Source: Pseudomonas faucium (GTDB lineage Bacteria > Pseudomonadota > Gammaproteobacteria > Pseudomonadales > Pseudomonadaceae). Taken from it: DNA of 64,000 nucleotides. The stretch lies in the NCBI RefSeq assembly GCF_021602585.1, contig NZ_BQIP01000018.1:62001-126000 (forward strand), read 5' to 3'. Positions within the stretch are counted from its first letter, which is position 1; each line of letters begins with the position of its first letter. Below the pieces are notes generated by a model. It made no database searches and had not been told where the DNA came from. It saw only the letters and a list, made by a program, of their open reading frames with translations. Both the position numbers and the translations under genes were made by a program. Shown piece after piece: positions 22,785-31,400 of this stretch.

Positions 22785-23969
22785 ATGAGCAGCCCAGAAA
22801 TCTACGTCGTCAGTGCCGTGCGTTCCGCCATCGGTGGTTTTGGTGGTTCGCTCAAGGACCTGCCGCTGGCAGACCTCGCCACCACCATCACCCGCGCTGC
22901 CATCGAGCGTTCGGGCGTGGCCGCCGAGCAGATCGGCCACATGGTCATGGGCACCGTGATCCCGACCGAACCGCGCGATGCCTACCTGTCGCGGGTGGCC
23001 GCAATGAACGCCGGCATCCCCAAGGAAACCCCGGCCTTCAACGTCAACCGCCTGTGCGGCTCGGGCCTGCAGGCCATCGTCTCGGCCACCCAGTGCCTGC
23101 TGCTCGGTGATGCCGAGGTGGCCGTGGCCGCCGGTGCCGAGTCCATGAGCCGTGGCCCGTACCTGCTGCCGCAGGCGCGCTGGGGTGCGCGCATGGGCGA
23201 CCTGCAAGGCATCGACTACACCGTCGGCGTGCTGCAGGACCCCTTCGAACACTTCCACATGGGCATCACCGCCGAAAACGTCGCCGCCAAGCACGGCATC
23301 ACCCGCGAAATGCAGGATGAGCTGGCCCTGACCAGCCAGCGCCGCGCCGCCCGCGCCATCGCCGAAGGCCGTTTCGACAGCCAGATCGTGCCGGTGGAGC
23401 TGAAAACCCGCAAAGGCACCGTGCAGTTCGCCGTGGACGAGCACGTGCGGGGCGACGTGACTGCCGAGCAACTGGCCGGCATGAAGACCGTGTTCAAGAA
23501 GGACGGCACCGTGACCGCCGGCAACGCCAGCGGCATCAACGATGGCGCCGCCGGCCTGGTGCTGGCCAGCGGTGACGCCGTGCGCCGCCTGGGCCTCAAG
23601 CCGCTGGCGCGCCTGGTGGGCTATGCCCACGCTGGCGTCGAGCCCGAGCTGATGGGCCTGGGCCCGATCCCGGCCACGCGCAAGGTGCTGGAAAAAGCCG
23701 GCCTGAGCATCAGCGACCTGGACGTGATCGAGTCCAACGAAGCCTTCGCCGCCCAGGCCTGCGCCGTGGCCCGCGCGCTGGACTTCGACCCGCAGAAGGT
23801 CAACCCGAACGGTTCGGGCATCTCCCTCGGCCACCCGGTGGGCGCCACCGGCGCGATCATCGCCACCAAGGCCATCCATGAGCTGCAGCGCATCCAGGGC
23901 CGCTACGCGCTGGCGACCATGTGCATCGGCGGCGGTCAGGGTATCGCCGTGCTGTTCGAACGCGTTTGA
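22785..23969 (+). CDS. bktB: acetyl-CoA acetyltransferase / beta-ketothiolase
   Basis: A 394-residue thiolase that condenses or cleaves acyl-CoA plus acetyl-CoA. The nucleophile is Cys91 in NRLCGSGLQA; the His motif GHPVGATGA and second Cys motif CIGGGQGIAVLFERV are intact near the C-terminus, and the NEAFAAQ motif is present. The length is standard. A CGGAG site precedes the ATG. It is followed after 12 nt by a 3-hydroxyacyl-CoA dehydrogenase and then a TetR regulator, so the three form an operon for short-chain 3-ketoacyl-CoA metabolism. The symbol bktB follows the similar P. putida cluster as I recall it. Chain-length preference is not visible. Confidence 0.88.
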   Translation: MSSPEIYVVSAVRSAIGGFGGSLKDLPLADLATTITRAAIERSGVAAEQIGHMVMGTVIPTEPRDAYLSRVAAMNAGIPKETPAFNVNRLCGSGLQAIVSATQCLLLGDAEVAVAAGAESMSRGPYLLPQARWGARMGDLQGIDYTVGVLQDPFEHFHMGITAENVAAKHGITREMQDELALTSQRRAARAIAEGRFDSQIVPVELKTRKGTVQFAVDEHVRGDVTAEQLAGMKTVFKKDGTVTAGNASGINDGAAGLVLASGDAVRRLGLKPLARLVGYAHAGVEPELMGLGPIPATRKVLEKAGLSISDLDVIESNEAFAAQACAVARALDFDPQKVNPNGSGISLGHPVGATGAIIATKAIHELQRIQGRYALATMCIGGGQGIAVLFERV

Positions 23970-23981
23970 GGGCATTGAAGC

Positions 23982-24830
23982 ATGAGCATTGAACAGATCG
24001 CCGTGATCGGCGCCGGCACCATGGGCAACGGCATTGCCCAGGTGTGCGCGGTGGCAGGCTACCAGGTGCTGCTGGTGGACGTTTCCGACGCTGCGCTGGA
24101 GCGCGGCGTGGCCACCTTGAGCAAGAACCTCGAACGCCAGGTCAACAAGGGCACCCTCGACGCCGAGCGCGCCGAGGCGGCCAAGGCGCGCATCCGCACC
24201 AGCACCGACTATGCCCAGCTGGGCACGGCGCAGCTGGTGATCGAGGCGGCCACCGAGAACCTGCAGCTCAAGCAGCGCATCCTCCAGCAGGTGGCCGCCC
24301 ATGTGGCCGCCGACTGCCTGATCGCCACCAACACCTCGTCGCTGTCGGTCACCCAGCTGGCCGCCTGCATCGAGCACCCCGAGCGCTTCATCGGCGTGCA
24401 CTTCTTCAACCCGGTGCCGATGATGGCGCTGGTGGAGATCATCCGCGGCCTGCAGACCAGCGACAGCACCTACGCGCAAGCGCTGGTGGTGACCGAGAAG
24501 CTGGGCAAGACGCCGATCACCGCCGGCAACCGCCCAGGCTTCGTGGTCAACCGCATCCTGGTGCCGATGATCAACGAAGCGATCTTCGTGCGCCAGGAAG
24601 GCCTGGCCAGCGCCGAGGACATCGACACCGGCATGCGCCTGGGCTGCAACCAGCCGATCGGCCCGCTGGCCCTGGCCGACCTGATTGGCCTGGACACCTT
24701 GCTGGCGATCATGGAGGCCTTCCACGAGGGCTTTGCCGACAGCAAGTACCGCCCTGCCCCGCTGCTCAAGGAAATGGTCGCGGCCGGCTGGCTGGGGCGC
24801 AAGACCGGCCGCGGCTTCTACAGCTACTGA
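23982..24830 (+). CDS. hbd: 3-hydroxybutyryl-CoA dehydrogenase
   Basis: A 282-residue NAD(P)-dependent 3-hydroxyacyl-CoA dehydrogenase. The Rossmann motif is GAGTMGNGIAQVCAVAGY. The catalytic His lies in GVHFFNPVPMMALVEIIRG, with the CoA/NAD region TAGNRPGFVVNRILVPMINEA. The C-terminal domain ends KTGRGFYSY, as in short single-function enzymes (hbd/paaH type). It lies 12 nt after the thiolase and 12 nt before the TetR gene. Together with the thiolase it would convert acetoacetyl-CoA-like compounds to 3-hydroxyacyl-CoA or the reverse. Confidence 0.92.
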   Translation: MSIEQIAVIGAGTMGNGIAQVCAVAGYQVLLVDVSDAALERGVATLSKNLERQVNKGTLDAERAEAAKARIRTSTDYAQLGTAQLVIEAATENLQLKQRILQQVAAHVAADCLIATNTSSLSVTQLAACIEHPERFIGVHFFNPVPMMALVEIIRGLQTSDSTYAQALVVTEKLGKTPITAGNRPGFVVNRILVPMINEAIFVRQEGLASAEDIDTGMRLGCNQPIGPLALADLIGLDTLLAIMEAFHEGFADSKYRPAPLLKEMVAAGWLGRKTGRGFYSY

Positions 24831-24842
24831 GGAGCGAGCCCC

Positions 24843-25424
24843 ATGGCCCCGGTCACTGCCGCAATGCGCTGCACCAGCTTTGAAGAGCGACGAGACCGGG
24901 CCCTGGCGCTGTTCGCCGAGAAGGGCTTCGGCCAGGTGAGCATGCGCGAGCTGGCGGCGCATGTGGGGTTGACCCCCGGTTCGCTGTATCACCATTTCCC
25001 CAGCAAGCAGGACCTGCTGTTCGACTTGATCGAGGAGCTGTACGAAGAGCTGCAGGCGACCCTGGAGCAAGGCCGCCGGGCCATGGCCCGGGGGGGCTCG
25101 GCGCTTTCCTGCCTGATTGCGGCGCACTGGCAGCTGCATGCCGAACGGCCCTTGCAGTTTCGCCTGGCCGAGCGCGATTTCTGTTGCTTGAGCGAGGCGC
25201 AGCAAGAATGCCTGGCGGCGTTGCGCAAGCGCTATGAGGCGGGGTTGCTACGCTTGATCGCACCTGCGGCGAAAATGCCCGGGGAAGGCTTGGCGGCGAC
25301 CGCGCAGGTGGTGGCGACCTTGCTCAACCAGCTGCCGGGGATGCTCAAGGCATTACCCGAAGCGCAAGGGTTGGGGTTGATGGAGAGTCTGCTGGTCGGC
25401 GGCATCGAGCGCACGCTGGGCTAG
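24843..25424 (+). CDS. TetR-family transcriptional regulator
   Basis: A 193-residue repressor-type regulator. The N-terminal helix-turn-helix covers about residues 15-60, with ALALFAEKGFGQVSMRELAA and LTPGSLYHHFPSKQDLLFDL, a standard TetR pattern. The ligand domain is alpha-helical and unassigned. GAGGAGC precedes the ATG. As the last gene of the thiolase operon it probably controls it, alongside the divergent AraC regulator, in response to an acyl-CoA. The C-terminus is followed by a bidirectional hairpin. Confidence 0.9.
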   Translation: MAPVTAAMRCTSFEERRDRALALFAEKGFGQVSMRELAAHVGLTPGSLYHHFPSKQDLLFDLIEELYEELQATLEQGRRAMARGGSALSCLIAAHWQLHAERPLQFRLAERDFCCLSEAQQECLAALRKRYEAGLLRLIAPAAKMPGEGLAATAQVVATLLNQLPGMLKALPEAQGLGLMESLLVGGIERTLG

Positions 25425-25430
25425 CGGGCA

Positions 25431-25466
25431 AAGCACCGGCGCATCACCCTGGATGCGCCGGTGCTT
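25431..25466. terminator. bidirectional hairpin between the TetR gene and tccC
   Basis: Perfect 15-bp stem (AAGCACCGGCGCATC and its complement) with a 6-nt loop, placed between two convergent genes. It ends with AA/TT at the stem base but no long T-run, so it is a likely but imperfect terminator for both. Confidence 0.6.
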
Positions 25467-25493
25467 GCTGACCTGCTGGAGCGCTTACGGCAC

Positions 25494-28403
25494 TCAGAAT
25501 CGCCTCAAGGGTTGTGGCTTCAAGGCGTCTCGCTCCCGTTGGCTGACGTACTGCTTGGGGTTGGCCGCAAAAATACTGTTGTCTTCCTTGAGCTGCGCAG
25601 CGACGTGACGCAGCTTGCCGTCAAAGGTGACTTCATAAATCGGCCGACCTACCTGGCGGTCGGTTTTACCCTGGATGCCCACGACCGTTCCGCTGACCAC
25701 GGCCGACATCACCAAATCAAGGATCTTTTTGTCGGTATCGATGCCCACCTGTTTGAAGTCGGCACGGTGCTCCTCGGTTATATGCTTGAAGCCCTCCTTG
25801 CTGACACCTTTCTCCACGAACACCACTTCTGTTTTCCTGGTGTTTTCGATTGGCCGTTGCCCAATGGCTAGAATGCTCTCCCCCTTGGTTCGGCTGGCAG
25901 TGGGCAGGCGTGGCTGCAGCCTGTCATAGATTTCTCTGTTGTGCGTGCGCGTGCCAAATATCCCCACGGGCGCAGCTGGCGCCTCTCTTGTTTGCAGTTT
26001 CTTTTTTTCCCTTTCAGCAGCCGCAGCAGCTGCCAAAGTATCGGCCTCCTTCTTAGCCTTCGCTTTTTCTTTTTTATCCTTTCTGCGCTTCGCGAGCTTG
26101 AGCCGGTGCTGTTCAGCAAGATCGTTGCTATGCACCTGAGCCCCGGCTCCGGGAGGAGACGGTTCTGCATCGGCAGCCGGGCCGGCGCTGGTGCCCGGAT
26201 CGCTGGGGCTCGATGACGGAGAAGGTGAAGGGGGCGCACTCGCTACACTTTCACTCTCGCTCTCGCTCTGGGCCGCTGCCGCCGCGCCGCCAAAGCCGAA
26301 CAGGTTGGCCACGCTCCTGAGCATCAAACCCTGCTCGTCGACCCTCGTCACCGGGTTGTTGCCCACCATCGCGAACAGGTTCAGGCCATCCACCGCCCCG
26401 GCCGGATCCGCGCTCAACCAGCGCCCCAGCCAAGGCTGGTAATAACGATACCCGTAGTAGTAGAGCCCGGTGGCATCCTGCTCCTTGCCCGAATAGCGCA
26501 CGAACTTGTAGCGCCCCTGCACCTCGCTGGCCGCCGCCCATACCGCCGTGCCGCCGTAGGGGTAATACGCCTCCTGGGTGATCACCGCGCCGCTGCCATC
26601 GACCTCCAGGCAACCACTGCCCAGCTGGTCGGTGTAGCTGTAGCGCAACTGGGCGTTGGCAAGTTCGGGCGGTTTGCCGGCTGCCCAGTGCAGCGCCCGC
26701 ACCTGGGCATGCCCTTCACCGCCAAAGTCGAGCACTTGCAACGCTTGGGTCAGCCTGTCGCCTTGCAAGGTACTGCGCAGCTCCAAACCAGGCAGGTACT
26801 GCACCCGCTGCGTGCGCTGGCCGGCCGCTGTCTTGCGGGTGCTGACCTTGAGCACGCGCTGGTTGCCCATGTCGTAGCGGTAGCTCTCGCAATCGTCCGC
26901 CTCTTCCTCACGGCTTACCGGGGTTACCGCGTGCAGCTCGCCACGGGGTGTCCAGGCCAGTTGCTGGCCTGGCATCAAGGTCTTCTGCTCGCCACTGGCA
27001 TTGAACAACGCCTCGACGTCAGAGGCGGGACGCATGAGCGAGCTGTGTACGGCCCGGTTGCTGCGGTCGCTGACGGTAAGTTCGGTGGTGTAGTTGTGGT
27101 TGCTGGCGGGTGAGCTGTGGCGCATGCGCGTCAGGTTGCCGGCGCGATCATAGGTATAAGCACGGCTGTAACGGGTGTAGGTGACATGATCCAGCGTGGC
27201 CAGGGCAGGCAGCTTGAGCCCTTGCTGGCCGGCGTTGGCCATCTCGCGGCCACTGGCGCCGACCAGTTGATACAGGCTGTCGTAGGCATAGCTGCTGTGT
27301 GCTTCGACTCGCTGGTTGCGCCAGTAGCGAACGGGCTCGGCCGCGTCGCGCACACTCAGCACATTGCCGACCGGGTCATAGGCATAGCGCAAGTCCTGCA
27401 GCACCTTGGCGCCGCGTGCATGCCCCGCCGGGCGCTGCGTGCGCACCGCCGCCAGGCGATGGGTGCGAGGCTCGTACTGGTAGTGGGTCACCAGGCCGTT
27501 GCCGTGGCTTTCCTGCAGTTTCTGCCCAGCCGCCGAATAGCGCAGGGCCTCGATGATGACCTGCTCGCGCCCACCAGCGAGGGTCAACCAGCTGCGTTGC
27601 AGCAGGCCAGCCACGTCGTAGGCGTGGCGGCGCAGGTGCCCGGCGGCGTCGCGCTGGGTCAGCAAGGCGCCGGTCGCATCCACCCAGCTTGTGGTGCTGC
27701 AGGCCTCGCTTTGCAGCTGCAGCTGGGCCTCCCAGTGTGCCGGTTGTTCGCCGCCCCAATCGGGGCTCGCTTGCGGGTCTTGCGCTGCCGCCAGCAGGCG
27801 CTGCGTGGTGGCGATCGGCTCGCCGGTCAAGCTGTAGCCGTGCGTGCTCAGCAAGCCTGCGGTGTCGTAGTGCAGGCAAGGCTGGCCCGCCAGGTTGTAG
27901 GCTTTTTGCGCCTCGCCGTTGGCCCCATAGGTCAGGCGCTCGAGCCGACAGGCCGCAAGGCCATTGACCTGCTCGCTGATGCCCAGCAGGCGCCCGGGCA
28001 GGTCGGCGCTTTCGTAGTGCCAGGTACGGGTGACCGCCTCGCTGCGGTCGTGCCGGCCCTCCTCGTCCAGGGCGATGCGGACCACCGCCAGCAACGGTCG
28101 GCCGGCCGCGTCGTCGAGGTTGATCGACACGCCCGCGTCGGCACTCTGGGTGCACAGCGGGCGGCCGGCAAGGTCGGTCAGCCAGGTGAAGTTGACCCGC
28201 CCGGCGGCATGCAGGCGCGGATCGCTGCTATGGCGCATGAAGCCCCTGGCGTCATGCTGCTGGCGGGTGATGCGCGCCTCGGTCAGGGCAAGGCTGTCGG
28301 GGTGACGGTGGTAATCGATGGTCCGGGCCACCAGGCCGCGGTTGTCCAGCACCGCCACGCTGGGTGTGTTGCGATGTAACGCATTATCGGTAGGAGCAGG
28401 CAT
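25494..28403 (-). CDS. tccC: TccC-type Tc toxin C component (RHS cage plus variable toxin domain)
   Basis: A 969-residue TcC subunit. Residues about 1-693 are the YD/RHS-repeat shell, with motifs such as YAYDPVGNVLSVRD, YTYDRAGNLTRMRH and the core end RYYQPWLGRWLSADPAG then NLFAMVGNNPVTRVDEQGL (688-693 at the end). The shell joins TcB to make a closed cage, and self-cleavage at this boundary frees the C-terminal toxin, which TcA injects into host cells. The variable part (694-969) has a Ser/Pro/Ala-rich linker, a Lys/Glu/Ala-rich stretch and a compact domain from about 830 with His874 and His879 in GFKHITEEH and the end segment KEDNSIFAANPKQY. I find no ADP-ribosyltransferase motif; the domain looks most like BECR-fold nucleases, with low certainty. 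AT content is higher here. AGGAGG precedes the ATG. Confidence 0.9.
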   Translation of the reverse strand: MPAPTDNALHRNTPSVAVLDNRGLVARTIDYHRHPDSLALTEARITRQQHDARGFMRHSSDPRLHAAGRVNFTWLTDLAGRPLCTQSADAGVSINLDDAAGRPLLAVVRIALDEEGRHDRSEAVTRTWHYESADLPGRLLGISEQVNGLAACRLERLTYGANGEAQKAYNLAGQPCLHYDTAGLLSTHGYSLTGEPIATTQRLLAAAQDPQASPDWGGEQPAHWEAQLQLQSEACSTTSWVDATGALLTQRDAAGHLRRHAYDVAGLLQRSWLTLAGGREQVIIEALRYSAAGQKLQESHGNGLVTHYQYEPRTHRLAAVRTQRPAGHARGAKVLQDLRYAYDPVGNVLSVRDAAEPVRYWRNQRVEAHSSYAYDSLYQLVGASGREMANAGQQGLKLPALATLDHVTYTRYSRAYTYDRAGNLTRMRHSSPASNHNYTTELTVSDRSNRAVHSSLMRPASDVEALFNASGEQKTLMPGQQLAWTPRGELHAVTPVSREEEADDCESYRYDMGNQRVLKVSTRKTAAGQRTQRVQYLPGLELRSTLQGDRLTQALQVLDFGGEGHAQVRALHWAAGKPPELANAQLRYSYTDQLGSGCLEVDGSGAVITQEAYYPYGGTAVWAAASEVQGRYKFVRYSGKEQDATGLYYYGYRYYQPWLGRWLSADPAGAVDGLNLFAMVGNNPVTRVDEQGLMLRSVANLFGFGGAAAAAQSESESESVASAPPSPSPSSSPSDPGTSAGPAADAEPSPPGAGAQVHSNDLAEQHRLKLAKRRKDKKEKAKAKKEADTLAAAAAAEREKKKLQTREAPAAPVGIFGTRTHNREIYDRLQPRLPTASRTKGESILAIGQRPIENTRKTEVVFVEKGVSKEGFKHITEEHRADFKQVGIDTDKKILDLVMSAVVSGTVVGIQGKTDRQVGRPIYEVTFDGKLRHVAAQLKEDNSIFAANPKQYVSQRERDALKPQPLRRF

Positions 28404-28448
28404 CAGTCGCCTCCTGTTCTTGAATCTGCAGGTGAAGTGGGCCGCAGG

Positions 28449-28470
28449 GCGTGCGCGAAATCGCGCACGC
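28449..28470 (-). promoter_or_regulatory. hairpin in the tcdB-tccC gap
   Basis: GCGTGCGCGA-AA-TCGCGCACGC is a perfect 10-bp inverted repeat, 46 nt before the tccC ATG and 15 nt after the tcdB stop. A tight loop and the lack of a T-run argue against full termination; partial attenuation or mRNA processing is possible. Confidence 0.5.
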
Positions 28471-28484
28471 CGACGAGGTCGCAG

Positions 28485-31400
28485 TCAGGCCGTGTCGTTC
28501 TCGTCTTCGGCGACCGTGAACCAGGGGTAGTAATGGCTACGCCGCTGCCAGCCGGCCGCCGTGAGCACCCGCTGCACACGCCCCAGGGCGTCGTACAGGT
28601 GGGTATCGACGTAGAGCCCTTCGCGGGCGCTGTCATCCTTCACGTGGCGCCAGTCATCGAGGTAGTACGGCAACCAGGTCCGCACCGGCTGGCCTTTGTT
28701 GTCGTATTCGCACTTGCCACTGACCGCCCAGCGCCGTGGCGTGGTGCGGACCCGCGCGGCGCCGCTGGCATCGCGTTCGAGGCCGCCGGCCGGGTTGCGC
28801 ACCAGCGCATCGCCCGGCGCACTCAGCAGCGAGGTCTGCAGCAGGCGCCCTGCGCCGTCGCTGTGGGTCACGCTCAGGCGCAGCTGCTGCTCGGGGTCGC
28901 CTTCGTAGCGGTCGGTCTGCAGGGTGATGACATGCGGCGGCTCGCGCTCATCGCTGAGGTCCATGGCGGGCAGCTGGCCGGCCTTGAGCAGCCGGCGCAG
29001 CGCCAGTTCGCCCATTCGGCCTGGCAACCTGTGCCCCTGTGCGTCTCGTGCGTGCGGCATCCAGCTGTCGGCGACCACGCGATGCGCCCAGGCGACCGGG
29101 ACCTCACCGCGCTTGAGGGCGAGGATGGCGTCTACCGTGTCGGGCAGGGTGAATGACCGGCCGCTGCGATAGCCGGTCGGCAGGCCATGCTCGGTGCCCT
29201 GGAAGCGGCTCTGGGTCACCCGCCCCAAGGCATCCAAGCTGACCTGGTGGAGGTTGTCGTTGGCATCGGTCAAGGCCACCGGGGTGAGGAAGCGCCAGTC
29301 ATGTTGCACGTGGGTTGCCAGCCCGGCGGCATCCACCAGCTTGCGCACCTGCAGCGCGTGCGGGCTCCAGTGGATGCGCAGCTCGCCTGCCTGTTCATGG
29401 GCACGCAGCGCGGCCAGGCGATGGAAGTGTTGCGCATCCAGGTAGCGGGCCAGGTCGTGCCGGCTGGCCTGCACGCGCTTGCCATCTTCGGCCAAGGCGA
29501 CTAGGTGATAACCGCCCTGGGCATGCCACAGGGCCACTTCCTGCGCCGACAAGCTGGCCTGGAGCGTCTCCAGGGTCGCCTGTTCGAGCACGGCGACTTC
29601 GCGGTAGGCCACCAGGGCCTGGCGGTTCGGCAGCGGGGTCGGCTGCCCCTGGGCATCGCACCACTGCTGGCGCTGATACCCCGTCAAGGTGGCATCGGCC
29701 AGGCGTTCCAGCGGGCTGCCTGGGGCCAGCAGGTGCTCCACGCACAGCCCATCCTCTGCCGCTGCCAGGGCGGGCAGCGCCAGCACATCGCTGCGCGACG
29801 CTTGCAGCAGCCCGCAGCGGTGCGTGTGGCCGTCTTCCAGGTGTTGAACGCGATTGCGCCACAGCTCAAGCCACAAGGTGTTTTGCTGCGGATCGCGGGC
29901 ATCGGCCTCCAAGCCCTCAGGCAGGCTGGCGGGATAAGGCGACGGGGTGACAGCGGCGCGCCGTGGGTAATGCACGTGGGCGTGCTCAATGACATGGCCG
30001 TGGCTGTCCTGCTGCAGCACCAGGGTCTGGGTGATGCGCGGGTCCGCGGCGATGCGTTCGGTGGTGAATACCAGCGCCTCCACCGCCGTGACCAAAGCGG
30101 CAGGCCTGTCGGGGTCGGCCGTTTCGTAGGCCCGCACCTGCCAGCGCTGGCGCTCGATGCAGTAGGGCACATCGGCCCGTTCACTGGCGTCCAGGCCGTA
30201 GGTTTCACTGCGCACCTGGGCGCCGCGCAAGGCGCGAAGCAACCAACGACGGGCGGCGCCCTGGGGTTCAAAGGCAACCTCGCGGTCGCCCTCAAGGCGC
30301 GTGAAGCGCGTGCCCCGCAAGGCAAAGGCCAGCTCTGCGCTGCCCTGCCCGGCAAAACCCTGCAGCGCGATGCTGTCTGGCGCCTCTACCCCGCTGAGGC
30401 ACCAGTGGCGCACCTGCGCAGGTGGCGAGCGCTCGGCAGCCGTGCCCTGGGCATCGCTGAGGGTGTCGGTTTGCACCCACTGCATGAAGCCGCGAAATTC
30501 ACGCTCGACGGGGTCCCACACGGCGCAGCGATAGTCCATGCCACTGGCCGTGCGCAGGCCGCTGATGTCATCCACAGTGGTGACCTGCGACACCGTGTGC
30601 ACCGGGAATGGCAAGCGGCTGACCGCCTTGCGGCCCTGGCGCTGCAGCTCAAGCTTTTCGTCCAGCCAGCACTGCGCGGAGCTTCGGTAATCGAACAACG
30701 TGCGGCTGCCGGTGTTGCTGCACACCTCGGCGAGCAACCAGGGGCGTCGGTCATTGAAACGCAGCACCCAGCTGCGCGGCGTAACGTGCGGCACGCTGAG
30801 CACCAGCTCGGCAGTGCCCTGGCCGCGCAGATCGACCGCCTGCAGCTTGCAGGTCGAATCCAGCACGACGCCTTCGGGCGCCGCGATGGGCTCGGCTTCG
30901 ACGAAGCGGTTGCCGTTGTGGCTGACGAATACGCGGATGCGATCAGGCTCTGCATACAGCAGGTCGGTGGTGCCGCTGCCGTCGGTATCTGCGAGCAACA
31001 CGCGGGCGGCGTTGAAGTGTTCGATGGCGAAGCCGGGCATGTGCACCGGGCCTGCAAAGCGGCCATGGCCCAGCATCGGCCAATAGGTGACGCCATCGCC
31101 TGTGACTTCGACCCACTGCTGCAGGCCGCTGCCCGCGAGGTCGGCGAAGGCCACCAGGCGATGTTCGCCCCCGGCCAGGGGCAGTGAGGGGCCGGGGTGG
31201 ATGTGCTGCGCCGGTTGCCAGCCGCTGCCGCGTACCCGGGGCGACAGGCGCACGCTGCGCGGGCCGATCATCACCAGGTCCTGCAGCCCGTCGCCGCTGA
31301 GGTCAGCCAGCTGCACCATGCCATGGGCCAGCTCGCTGGGGATTGCATCGGCCGCGATGAAATCGCGCCACTGCCCATCCGGCGCCAGGGTGAAGCTGCC

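Noticed and set aside
22701-25205. 834-codon open frame antisense to the thiolase, hbd and tetR genes
   Set aside because: Spans three well-supported genes on the opposite strand and shows no domain pattern.
25431-25466. Attachment site for the Tc operon
   Set aside because: It is an inverted repeat of a terminator type, and no matching copy is seen on the far side near 40.5-40.7 kb, nor any integrase.
25494-26324. Immunity gene for the TccC toxin domain
   Set aside because: No small ORF follows tccC before the convergent tetR gene; TcC toxins are sealed in the cage and aimed at eukaryotes, so none is expected.
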